Assembly (NCBI RefSeq): GCF_002220365.1 | Contig: NZ_MTHB01000123.1 | Location: 124,001 to 188,000 of the forward strand | Reading direction: 5' to 3' | DNA length: 64,000 nucleotides | From: Caballeronia sordidicola | GTDB lineage: Bacteria > Pseudomonadota > Gammaproteobacteria > Burkholderiales > Burkholderiaceae | Shown here: piece by piece, positions 43,149 through 51,533 of the stretch | How positions within the stretch are numbered: the stretch's first letter is position 1 | Layout: every line of letters begins with the position of its first letter | Position numbers and translations under genes: made by a program | The notes under the pieces: generated by a model | The model's database searches: none | The model's input: the letters and a program-made list of their open reading frames with translations, nothing else | What the model was told of the DNA's origin: nothing

Positions 43149-44777
43149 GTGACCAGCATTAACCCCTACGACTTCGGGCTCGAAAAGAACAGTGCTAACT
43201 ATGTTCCGCTGTCGCCCATCAGTTTCATCGAGCGCGCCGCCTTGGTTTACCCGAACCATGTTGCCGTTATTCATGGGGATTTGCAGTTCACGTGGAAGCA
43301 ATGCTATGAGCGTTGCTTGCGCCTTGCCTCCGCGCTTAAGAAGCGTGGTGTCGGGGTGGGCGATACGGTGGCGCTGATGGCGCCAAACGTCCCGGCCATG
43401 TACGAGGCCCACTTTGCGGTGCCGATGATCGGTGCGGTGTTGAATACCCTGAATTTGCGCCTTGATGCAGAGGCTATTGGTTTCATGCTGCAGCATGGCG
43501 AAGCCAAGGTTGTCATCACCGACCGGGAGTACTCCGGGATTATGGAGCATGCTCTGCCAATGCTTGAAGAGCGACCGTTGGTGATCGACATCGATGACCC
43601 GGAATATGAGGGCGGAAAGCTTCTCGGTGAAAAAGACTACGAAGCATTCCTGCTGGAAGGCGACGCGCACTTCGAGTGGTCATTGCCCTCAGATGAATGG
43701 AATGCGATTGCGCTCAATTACACGTCTGGTACCACCGGTAACCCGAAGGGAGTGGTCTATCACCATCGTGGAGCGTACCTCAACGCGGTGTCGAACATCC
43801 TGTCGTTAGGCATGCCGCAACACGCAGTGTATTTGTGGACACTGCCCATGTTTCATTGCAACGGCTGGTGCTTCCCCTGGACCATGGCGGCCAATGCCGG
43901 CACGAACGTGTGCTTGCGTCGCGTGGATGCAAAGGCCATTTTCCATGCGATCAAGAAGTACAAAGTAACCCATTTCTGTGCCGCACCGATCGTGCATACC
44001 ATGCTGATCAACGTGCCGGAAGAGGCCCGCAGCGGTATCGAGCACAGGGTTTCGGGCTGTATCGCAGGCGCTGCGCCGCCGGCTTCTGTCATCGAGGGGA
44101 TGGAGCGGATCGGTTTTGACATTACGCATGTCTATGGGCTGACCGAAACCTATGGCCCCGCTGCCATATGCGCCAAGCAGAACGGTTGGGACGAACTGCC
44201 TTTGGAGCAACGTGCCGAACTAAACGGACGTCAGGGTGTGCGAGCGCCGATGCTCGAAGACATGGTGGTCATGGATCCGGCAAGCATGGAGCCCGTTCCC
44301 TGGGACGGTGAGACGATGGGCGAGATCATGTTCCGCGGCAATCTGATCATGAAGGGATATCTGAAGAACCCGCATGCCACGGAGAAGGAGTTTGCTGGCG
44401 GCTGGTTTCATAGCGGTGACCTGGCGGTGGTCGGACCAGACGGGTACGTCAAGATCAAGGACCGCTCGAAGGACATCATCATTTCAGGCGGTGAGAACAT
44501 TTCGTCGCTCGAAGTGGAGGACGTACTTTATCGGCATGCTGCGGTAGTCGGCGCCGCGGTCGTGGCGCGGCCCGACGAGAAATGGGGCGAAGTCGCGTGC
44601 GCCTTTGTCGAACTCAGGGATGGTGGACAAGTCACTGAACTGGAACTTATCGACTTCTGTCGCGAACGCATGGCACGCTTCAAAGTGCCGAAGAAGATCA
44701 TCTTCGGACCGCTGACAAGAACGGGGTCCGGCAAGATTCAGAAGTTCCTGTTGCGCGAACAGGCCCAGGCGCTCTAG
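43149..44777 (+). CDS. Acyl-CoA synthetase (AMP-forming)
   Basis: A 542-residue adenylating enzyme of the medium/long-chain fatty acyl-CoA synthetase group. The P-loop-like motif is YTSGTTGNPKGVVYHHRGAY, followed by VYGLTETYGP, the hinge GWFHSGDLAVVGPDGYVKIKDRSKD and the C-terminal lysine in RTGSGKIQKFLLRE. It activates a fatty acid with ATP and CoA for the dehydrogenase and hydratase genes that follow. Start is GTG 43149: GGAG lies 6 nt upstream and the family sequence begins at once, whereas the 76 upstream codons are not conserved. First gene of a six-gene run on one strand. Exact chain length preference is unknown. Confidence 0.92.
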   Translation: MTSINPYDFGLEKNSANYVPLSPISFIERAALVYPNHVAVIHGDLQFTWKQCYERCLRLASALKKRGVGVGDTVALMAPNVPAMYEAHFAVPMIGAVLNTLNLRLDAEAIGFMLQHGEAKVVITDREYSGIMEHALPMLEERPLVIDIDDPEYEGGKLLGEKDYEAFLLEGDAHFEWSLPSDEWNAIALNYTSGTTGNPKGVVYHHRGAYLNAVSNILSLGMPQHAVYLWTLPMFHCNGWCFPWTMAANAGTNVCLRRVDAKAIFHAIKKYKVTHFCAAPIVHTMLINVPEEARSGIEHRVSGCIAGAAPPASVIEGMERIGFDITHVYGLTETYGPAAICAKQNGWDELPLEQRAELNGRQGVRAPMLEDMVVMDPASMEPVPWDGETMGEIMFRGNLIMKGYLKNPHATEKEFAGGWFHSGDLAVVGPDGYVKIKDRSKDIIISGGENISSLEVEDVLYRHAAVVGAAVVARPDEKWGEVACAFVELRDGGQVTELELIDFCRERMARFKVPKKIIFGPLTRTGSGKIQKFLLREQAQAL

Positions 44778-44812
44778 CAGCCTAAAACTCGCACACAAGC
44801 AGTGAGCGGACT

Positions 44813-45565
44813 ATGAAGATACTGGTTAGCGTAAAACGCGTGCTTGACTACAACGTCAAGGTTCGCGTCAGCCCGGATGGGCGCGGTGTCGACTTGGCCA
44901 ACGTCAAGATGTCGATGAACCCGTTCGACGAAATTGCCGTGGAAGAGGCGGTACGACTCAAGGAAGCCGGCATTGCGACAGACGTGGTGGCGGTGTCGTG
45001 CGGCGCGTCCAAGTGTCAGGAGACGCTGCGCACCGCCTTAGCGATTGGCGCAGACCGAGCGATTTTGCTTGAAAGCGATGTCGAACTGCAACCGCTGGCG
45101 GTCGCCAAACTCCTTAAGGCACTGGTAGAGAAAGAGCAGCCGCAGATTGTCTTTTGCGGCAAGCAAGCCATCGATGACGATGCCAACCAGACCGGCCAGA
45201 TGCTGGCGGCGCTCATGGGCTGGCCTCAAGCCACCTTTGCCTCCAAGGTGGTCGTCAAAGACAACACCACGGCCACCGTCACGCGCGAGGTCGATGGCGG
45301 ACTGGAGACGTTAGAGCTTCAGCTTCCTGCCGTCATCACCACTGATTTGCGGCTGAATGAGCCGCGCTACGTAACGCTGCCCAACATCATGAAAGCGAAG
45401 AAAAAGCCACTCGAGACGATTGCGCCCGAAACGCTTGGCGTGGACGTCACCCCGCGGCTGGAGACCCTCGCAGTGGCGGAGCCGTCCAAGCGCACTGCCG
45501 GTATCCGCGTGGCGGACGTAAAGCAGCTTATTGATAAGCTCAAGAACGAAGCGAAGGTGATCTGA
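44813..45565 (+). CDS. etfB: Electron transfer flavoprotein beta subunit
   Basis: A 250-residue ETF beta: MKILVSVKRVLDYNVKVRV start, the conserved MSMNPFDEIAVEEAVRLKE, GKQAIDDDANQTGQMLAALMGWPQATFASKV and the AMP-binding region. The C-terminal recognition loop precedes KQLIDKLKNEAKVI. It forms the FAD-binding EtfAB heterodimer that accepts electrons from the adjacent acyl-CoA dehydrogenase and passes them to ETF-quinone oxidoreductase. The alpha gene starts at the next base. Probably a second, cluster-specific etf pair beside the housekeeping one. Confidence 0.95.
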   Translation: MKILVSVKRVLDYNVKVRVSPDGRGVDLANVKMSMNPFDEIAVEEAVRLKEAGIATDVVAVSCGASKCQETLRTALAIGADRAILLESDVELQPLAVAKLLKALVEKEQPQIVFCGKQAIDDDANQTGQMLAALMGWPQATFASKVVVKDNTTATVTREVDGGLETLELQLPAVITTDLRLNEPRYVTLPNIMKAKKKPLETIAPETLGVDVTPRLETLAVAEPSKRTAGIRVADVKQLIDKLKNEAKVI

Positions 45566-46507
45566 ATGGCGATTCTCGTAATTGCGGAGCACGACCATAT
45601 GTCGATCAAAAGTGCGACGCTGAATACCATCGCCGCTGCGAAGGAGATCGGCGGCGATATTGACGTGCTGGTGGCGGGCCACGGTTGCGATGCGGCAGCG
45701 CGGGCGGTTGCCGAGATCGACGGGGTCGTCAGGGTGCGCGTTGCGGATGCCTCGCACTATGTCGACCAGTCCGCCGAGAACATCGCCGCCCTGATCGTTG
45801 CTCACTCCGGCGGGTACACCCACATCCTGGCGCCCGCTACCACCTTCGGCAAGAATTTGCTGCCGCGGGTTGCGGCGCTGCTCGATGTGGCGCAGATCTC
45901 CGACATCGTCGCTGTAAAGTCCAGCGACACGTTTATACGACCGATCTACGCTGGCAATGCGCTGGCAACAGTCAAATCCCGCGACACAGTCAAAGTGGTA
46001 ACGGTTCGCAGCACAGGGTTCGACGCGGCTCGCCCAGGCGGTTCCGCGGCGGTCGAAGCTTTGCCAGCGGGTGCCGATTTCGCTCTGTCAAAACTGACAG
46101 GGCGCGACCTCACGAAGTCGGAGCGCCCTGAACTCGGTGACGCCAAGATCGTCGTCTCCGGCGGCCGAGGACTGGGAAATGGGGAGAACTACCACAGGCT
46201 GCTCGATCCCCTGGCCGACAAACTCGGTGCAGCGCTCGGTGCCTCGCGCGCAGCCGTGGATGCCGGCTTCGTACCAAACGACTATCAGGTTGGCCAGACC
46301 GGCAAAATCGTGGCCCCTGATCTGTACATCGCCGTCGGTATATCCGGCGCGATCCAGCATTTGGCCGGCATGAAGGATTCCAAGGTAATCGTCGCTATCA
46401 ACAAAGATGCTGATGCACCGATTTTCCAGGTCGCGGATTACGGCCTGGTGGCTGATTTGTTTGAGGCATTGCCGGAACTTTCCGGCTTATTGACTGAAAG
46501 CGGGTAG
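45566..46507 (+). CDS. etfA: Electron transfer flavoprotein alpha subunit
   Basis: A 313-residue ETF alpha. The N-terminal domain (MAILVIAEHDHMSIKSATLNTIAAA) is followed by the FAD domain with VVSGGRGLGNGENYHRLLDPLADKLGAALGASRAAVDAGFVPNDYQVGQTGKIVAPDLYIAVGISGAIQHLAGMKDSK family blocks, of which the GRG and SGAIQHLAG motifs bind FAD. It starts one base after the beta stop and partners that subunit. The end DLFEALPELSGLL is the usual C-terminus. Confidence 0.96.
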   Translation: MAILVIAEHDHMSIKSATLNTIAAAKEIGGDIDVLVAGHGCDAAARAVAEIDGVVRVRVADASHYVDQSAENIAALIVAHSGGYTHILAPATTFGKNLLPRVAALLDVAQISDIVAVKSSDTFIRPIYAGNALATVKSRDTVKVVTVRSTGFDAARPGGSAAVEALPAGADFALSKLTGRDLTKSERPELGDAKIVVSGGRGLGNGENYHRLLDPLADKLGAALGASRAAVDAGFVPNDYQVGQTGKIVAPDLYIAVGISGAIQHLAGMKDSKVIVAINKDADAPIFQVADYGLVADLFEALPELSGLLTESG

Positions 46508-46529
46508 GCCCGGACCGAAGGACACAACG

Positions 46530-48317
46530 ATGACGACGTACGTAGCACCGACACGCGACATGCTGTTCGCGATGAACGACCTGGCAGGCCTTGCTGAGAT
46601 CGCAGCGCTGCCAGGCAATGACGAAGTGACGCCGGACCTCGTGGAAGCGATCCTTGACGAGGCGGCGAAATTTGCGTCCGAAGTGCTTGCCCCTATCAAT
46701 GCTCAGGGCGACCGCCAAGGCTGCCAATGCAAGGATGGAGAAGTCACGACCGCCGACGGGTTCAAGGCGGCCTACAGCAAGTTCATCGAAAGCGGGTGGA
46801 ACGCCATGCCGGCAAGTCCCGACTTCGGCGGTCAGGGCTTGCCTTCATTGGTGTCCACTGCAGTGCTCGAGATGTGGAAGGCGTCCAACATGGCTTTTTC
46901 CTTGTGCCAGATGCTGACCCTCGGTGCAGTTGCAGCTATCGCGCACCACGGGCGTGAACAGGACAAGCAACTGTACTTGCCGAAGATGGTGTCGGGCGAA
47001 TGGACCGGAACCATGAACCTCACTGAGTCGCAGGCGGGCTCGGATCTGTCCGCGGTTCGCTCCAAGGCGCAGCCCGAGGGGGATCACTACCGCATCTCAG
47101 GCACCAAGATCTTCATCACGTGGGGCGAGCATGACATGGCGGAGAACATCATCCACATGGTCCTCGCACGCCTGCCAGACGCACCGGAAGGCACGAAGGG
47201 GATCTCGTTGTTCGTCGTACCCAAGTTCCTGGTGAACGCCGACGGCAGTCTGGGCCAGCGCAACGATCTCATTTGCGCGTCGATCGAGCACAAGATGGGT
47301 ATCCATGGCAGTCCGACCGCGGTCATGGCCTTCGGCGAAAACGAAGGCGCGATCGGCTACCTGGTGGGCGAAGCAAACCGTGGCCTCGCGTGCATGTTCA
47401 CCATGATGAACCACGCCCGCCTCAACGTCGGACTCGAAGGCGTAGCCATCTCCGAGCGCGCTTACCAGCAGGCCTTGGGGTATGCGCGTGAGCGCGTGCA
47501 GAGCAGTCCCATTGGCTCTCCAGGCGGCGCTCCCGTCGCGATCATCCGCCACCCCGACGTACGGCGCATGTTGATGAACATGAAGGCGCGTATCGAAGCC
47601 ATGCGTGCGCTCGCTTATTTCGCCGCTGCTCAGATGGACAAGGCGCACTCGCATCCAGACCCAGACGAGCGCAGGATGCGTCAAACCATCACGGATCTGC
47701 TGACGCCCGTTGTCAAAGGGTGGTGTACCGAAAATGCCATCGACATTACTTCCACTGGCATTCAGGTGCACGGCGGCGTTGGCTTCATCGAAGAGACCGG
47801 CGCTTGCCAGCACATGCGCGATGCACGCATCACCACCATCTACGAGGGTACGACAGGAATCCAGGCAAATGATCTCATCGGACGGAAGGTGGCTCGCGAT
47901 AAAGGCGCCGCGGTGAAACTTCTGCTGGGTGAGATGAACGCCACCTTGGCTGCTCTCGACGCCGCGGGGGACAAAGAGCTCCGAGTCATCGGTGAATCGC
48001 TGCAAGGCGGAACATTGGCGCTGGAGCAGGCAACCGAATGGCTGCTCGCGAACTACGATCGCAATCCAGCCAGCGCGGCAGCCGGAGCGGTGCCTTACCT
48101 CAAGTTATGCGGCACCGTGATCGGGGGCTGGCTCATGGCGCGCGCTGCCTTGGTCGCTACAACCAGACTTTCGACGGCCGACGCCGACTTCCACCGGGCG
48201 AAGGTGGTCACTGCGCGCTTTTATGCCGAGCATGTGTTGCCTGAGGCGCAAGCCTATTGCCAAGCCATCGTCAACGGCGCCAGCTCGGTTCTCGCGTTGG
48301 AAGAATCACTGTTCTAA
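46530..48317 (+). CDS. Acyl-CoA dehydrogenase (long form)
   Basis: A 595-residue FAD enzyme of the acyl-CoA dehydrogenase superfamily with the extra C-terminal domain of the Burkholderia/Pseudomonas type. Motifs: MNLTESQAGSDLSAVRSKA, ISGTKIFITWGEHDM, MFTMMNHARLNVGLEGVAISERAYQQALGYARERVQ and the C-terminal QVHGGVGFIEETGACQHMRDARITTIYEGTTGIQ, where the last acidic residue (YEGT) is the usual catalytic Glu site. It oxidises an acyl-CoA to the trans-2-enoyl-CoA, feeding electrons to the EtfBA just upstream. The hydratase that follows would convert the product to an (R)-3-hydroxyacyl-CoA. Confidence 0.94.
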   Translation: MTTYVAPTRDMLFAMNDLAGLAEIAALPGNDEVTPDLVEAILDEAAKFASEVLAPINAQGDRQGCQCKDGEVTTADGFKAAYSKFIESGWNAMPASPDFGGQGLPSLVSTAVLEMWKASNMAFSLCQMLTLGAVAAIAHHGREQDKQLYLPKMVSGEWTGTMNLTESQAGSDLSAVRSKAQPEGDHYRISGTKIFITWGEHDMAENIIHMVLARLPDAPEGTKGISLFVVPKFLVNADGSLGQRNDLICASIEHKMGIHGSPTAVMAFGENEGAIGYLVGEANRGLACMFTMMNHARLNVGLEGVAISERAYQQALGYARERVQSSPIGSPGGAPVAIIRHPDVRRMLMNMKARIEAMRALAYFAAAQMDKAHSHPDPDERRMRQTITDLLTPVVKGWCTENAIDITSTGIQVHGGVGFIEETGACQHMRDARITTIYEGTTGIQANDLIGRKVARDKGAAVKLLLGEMNATLAALDAAGDKELRVIGESLQGGTLALEQATEWLLANYDRNPASAAAGAVPYLKLCGTVIGGWLMARAALVATTRLSTADADFHRAKVVTARFYAEHVLPEAQAYCQAIVNGASSVLALEESLF

Positions 48318-48344
48318 GCAGCCCGAATCAATAGGTGTAAGGTG

Positions 48345-48785
48345 ATGAACGAACTCAACGGCTACGACTACGAAGATTTGAAACCGGGCATGAGCGCCAC
48401 ATTTGCGAAGACTATCACTGAGGCAGACATCGTGCTCTTCGCCGCCGTTTCCGGCGACAACAACGCCGTGCATATCAATGAGGAGTTCGCTCAAACGACC
48501 CGGTTCAAAGGCCGAATTGCTCACGGTATGCTGACCGCCAGCGTGATCTCAGCGGCGATCGCCGGTCGGCTGCCCGGCCCGGGGACGATCTACCTGAGCC
48601 AGAATCTGCGTTTCACAGCGGCGGTGAAGCCCGGTGACACCGTCCACGCCACTGTAACCGTCAAGGAAATGTTACCTGAGAAGCGGCGCGTAACGCTCAC
48701 CACCGTCTGTCGCGTGGCCAACAAGGTGGTGATCGACGGAGACGCGCTGGTTATGCCTACTTCGAAGCAGGCCCGCGAGACCTAG
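48345..48785 (+). CDS. MaoC-like (R)-specific enoyl-CoA hydratase (PhaJ type)
   Basis: A 146-residue single hot-dog MaoC protein. The hydratase-2 motif is intact: SGDNNAVHINEEFAQ with Asp38 and His43, followed by RFKGRIAHGMLTASVISAAIAGRLPGPG. Enzymes of this size and motif (PhaJ) hydrate trans-2-enoyl-CoA to (R)-3-hydroxyacyl-CoA, the monomer for PHA synthase. ATG 48345 preferred, with AGGT 8 nt upstream; a GTG lies one codon earlier. Its place between the dehydrogenase and the phasin indicates a route from fatty acid to PHA. No PHA synthase gene is in the window. Confidence 0.9.
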   Translation: MNELNGYDYEDLKPGMSATFAKTITEADIVLFAAVSGDNNAVHINEEFAQTTRFKGRIAHGMLTASVISAAIAGRLPGPGTIYLSQNLRFTAAVKPGDTVHATVTVKEMLPEKRRVTLTTVCRVANKVVIDGDALVMPTSKQARET

Positions 48786-48897
48786 GGACGGATGCGGACG
48801 CTTTGACCGGCACTCGCCTCCGCCGCAACAAACCGGGCGGCCATAGCATGCCTCCTGCCTGTAAACCCGCAACGAACCTACTTACCGAGAGACGATC

Positions 48898-49320
48898 ATG
48901 GAAACTGAAACCACCACCCCATTCGCCGACGTAACCAAGCTGATCCAGCAGTTCAAGGTCCCGGGCCTCGACATGGCGCAGATCATCGAGTCGCGTCGCA
49001 AGGATATGGAGGCCCTCGTTGAGGCCAACAAGGCCACCTATGAGGCGATGCAAGCGCTCGCACGTCGGCAAACAGAGCTCCTGACCCAGGCCATGCAAGA
49101 GATTCAGGAGTCTGCTAAAGCCTTGGCCGCTGGCGGGTCCGCTGGGGCGGACCTTGCGAAGCAGACTGAGTTAGTGCGCGGCGGTTACCAGAAAGCGCTG
49201 GCCGATACGAAGAGCCTAGCGGAAATGGCACGCAAGTCGCAGACCGATGCGATGGATATCATCACGCAGCGGGCCACGCAGAGCCTGGAAGAGATGAAAA
49301 AATTGATGCAGCCAAACTAA
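48898..49320 (+). CDS. Phasin family protein (PHA granule-associated)
   Basis: A 140-residue helical protein of the phasin family (PhaP/TIGR01841-like): VTKLIQQFKVPGLDMAQIIESRRKDMEALVEANKATYEAMQALARRQTELL, then a coiled C-terminal half with LVRGGYQKALADTKSLAEMARKSQ. Phasins coat PHA granules and control their number and size. GAGAGACGATC precedes the ATG. The protein ends the acyl-CoA cluster and confirms its PHA link. A GC-rich hairpin follows. Confidence 0.93.
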   Translation: METETTTPFADVTKLIQQFKVPGLDMAQIIESRRKDMEALVEANKATYEAMQALARRQTELLTQAMQEIQESAKALAAGGSAGADLAKQTELVRGGYQKALADTKSLAEMARKSQTDAMDIITQRATQSLEEMKKLMQPN

Positions 49321-49333
49321 AGGCGCCCTATGG

Positions 49334-49358
49334 ACGCGGCGGCCGATGGTCGCCGCGT
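49334..49358 (+). terminator. Hairpin after the phasin gene
   Basis: ACGCGGCG and CGCCGCGT form a perfect 8-bp stem with a 9-nt loop, starting 13 bp after the stop. There is no direct T-run, so termination may be partial. Confidence 0.6.
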
Positions 49359-50236
49359 GGGCCACACACCTTGAAAAAACGATGGTGTCGCACTCCAAGT
49401 ATTCCGTGGACCGGTCGGGCAGCCCTCGCGACGCACCCGTACCCTGGAAGGGAACGCGATAACCCGATCGAGCGGGTGCACTGGAGTGGCAGCGACCCAC
49501 AACGCACACACAAACTCCTCCCGTGCTTCGGGTCGATCCAGCAACTCTTCACTGAAGGCGCATGTGAAACGCGCTTCACTCTATCGCGAACAACTCGCAG
49601 CCACGGTTCGTCGCATGGCGCAAATTCACCGAGTTGGCCCTCCGTCGAATGCTTTCTGATCAATCGGCAAACTTACCGCCATGCCGTCTCCCCCTCGGCA
49701 AGTTGATAATGACGCTTGGACTGGTGCAGTCGTACGCCAAAGCACGAATAGATTCCGACCTTTCGCACAGCCATTTCATTCGAATTAAATTACTGCTTAA
49801 CCCGTTGGTGTCCCGGGTTCCGACCGTACCTCCTCTCAGTGATTTACCGACAGAGCTCAATCTGCCGTTAGTCGCCCGTGCATTCGAAGCCGCGAACCTG
49901 AGTAGTTTCCGAGCCTGCCGCGGGTTCGTGGCGAAGCCCATAATCGGCTGAGCGCAGAGAAATGATTGGCTTCGGCTCTATTGCTGTCGTCGCTTGAGAA
50001 CCTGCCCAGCGAGGTCAGTTAGTACGTCGCCGGCTCTTGTTCTGCACCGACCGGCGGGCGTTTTCCGATCGGGCAGCTCCCGCGAGACTCCGCTTTTGCA
50101 CTTCGATGCAGCGATCTTCTTCGCGACCGTCAGGGAGGTCGTCTCCTGACGCTGAAGCCAGTTCGCGCGGGTGGGCGCTGCGTTTGCGCAGACATTCACA
50201 TGAGCGACATCTAGAGCTTGCCATGGGTTTCTTTGA
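49359..50236. other. Gene-poor stretch with box F
   Basis: About 880 bp. Frames of 70-110 codons on both strands are arginine/proline-rich shadows without families. Only box F (49898-49916) with its CATAAT stands out, as if a promoter remained after its gene decayed. Confidence 0.45.
49898..49916 (+). promoter_or_regulatory. Island box F (CTGAGTAGTTTCCGAGCCT)
   Basis: Identical to box D. CATAAT (49939-49944) follows after 22 nt. The next intact gene is mscS at 50496; a decayed gene end lies at 50237-50347 between them. Confidence 0.7.
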
Positions 50237-50347
50237 GAGGAGCGTCAGTTCTTGCTCGTCGCCGATCTTGCACGGCATGACTGTATCGACTTTCTGCGCC
50301 AAGTGGTGGAGATGGGCATCTTCAAACAAACGAACTATCCGCTCTAG
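50237..50347 (+). pseudogene. Unidentified C-terminal gene remnant
   Basis: A 36-codon open stretch between a TGA and a TAG reads QFLLVADLARHDCIDFLRQV followed by VEMGIFKQTNYPL. It looks like real protein (good helix, natural C-terminus) but lacks a start. It is probably what is left of the gene once driven by box F. Family unknown. Confidence 0.4.
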
Positions 50348-50495
50348 AAGGTGAACCGGGATCGAGCGGATCTCAGTGCAGGCAGCTTCAACGGCGCTGC
50401 CGCTCCTGTACGTGGGACGGCTCTTCGAATCACATCAATTGACGCGCCCGAAGCCGAGGACGAAACGGCACTCCGGCGCACGGGACTATAGCAAG

Positions 50496-51533
50496 ATGAT
50501 TGGTTTGACAGAGATTTGCCTCCTATCGACTGCGGCCGTGCTTCTGTTGCTTCGTGCACTGCCATACCTTCGACCTTACCACCCACTGTTTGGCGGCGGC
50601 GGTGTGCTACTGCTGATTACCGCAGTATTTCCGCGGACAGGTAACCCTCTAGGACAATTTCTCTTCGGGACGACGGGAGGTGGCCTGCGCCTGCCACGCG
50701 AATTGTTCGGGATCGTGTGGTGGATTCTGGGTGCGTGGTTGTTCAAAAGCCTGCTTGATCTAGTGCTACTCCGAACGTTTTTCCCCGATAATGACGAGCC
50801 TCACGCGCGACGCCTGTTCGCGGATCTAGCATCGGGTCTCATCTATGCCCTTGCCTTCGTTGGCATCGTCGGCACTGTCTTCAAAGAACCGGTCTCAACC
50901 TTCCTGGCGACTTCCGGCGTCCTGGCAATTGTCCTCGGCCTGGCGCTCCAGAACACCCTCGGTGACGTACTTTCCGGTCTCGCGATCAACATCGAACGTC
51001 CATTTGGAGCAGGGGACTGGATTACCTTGGCTGATCAGGTCTCTGGCCAGGTCATGCAGGTCAATTGGCGGGCTACCCGGCTTAGGACATGGTCTCATGA
51101 CATGGTCGTCATACCGAACAGCTTCATTTCGAAGTCCATCGTGACGAACCACAGCCGTCCGAAAGGTCCCCACCGCTGCATTATTAGTCTCAGGGTCGAT
51201 CTCGCAGTGGCGCCTTCGCGCGTGATCCAAGCGTTAATAGCGGCTGCCACCGGTAGCCCAGACATCGCCCACGGCACCACTCCGCAGGCCTACGCATGTG
51301 CATTCACGGACTCTCTCCTGGACTACGAGTTGGCTTTTGCGATCGACAGCTTTGCGCTGACGCCTGGTGCGAAATCCGAGATGATCGAGCGCATAGCGGA
51401 CGCCCTCCGGGATCTTGACATCCATATTGGCAAACCGGCGATGGATGTCCGCATCGTTGCACAGGGTGATCTCGCTGTCGCCGCTGGCGTGCTGCACAGC
51501 GCTGCCCCATTACAACCGAACGGAAGCCGATGA
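50496..51533 (+). CDS. MscS-family mechanosensitive channel protein
   Basis: A 345-residue inner-membrane protein with four or five predicted helices and a cytoplasmic MscS beta domain. The pore helix/beta junction is clear: TSGVLAIVLGLALQNTLGDVLSGLAINIERPFGAGDWI, then WRATRLRTWSHDMVVIPNSFI. It should release solutes on membrane tension. No cyclic-nucleotide domain is attached, unlike some longer relatives. ATG 50496 sits just before helix 1; the frame continues upstream to 50376 with poor sequence. Its stop overlaps the start of the P-type ATPase gene (ATGA), so the two are translationally coupled. Confidence 0.9.
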   Translation: MIGLTEICLLSTAAVLLLLRALPYLRPYHPLFGGGGVLLLITAVFPRTGNPLGQFLFGTTGGGLRLPRELFGIVWWILGAWLFKSLLDLVLLRTFFPDNDEPHARRLFADLASGLIYALAFVGIVGTVFKEPVSTFLATSGVLAIVLGLALQNTLGDVLSGLAINIERPFGAGDWITLADQVSGQVMQVNWRATRLRTWSHDMVVIPNSFISKSIVTNHSRPKGPHRCIISLRVDLAVAPSRVIQALIAAATGSPDIAHGTTPQAYACAFTDSLLDYELAFAIDSFALTPGAKSEMIERIADALRDLDIHIGKPAMDVRIVAQGDLAVAAGVLHSAAPLQPNGSR

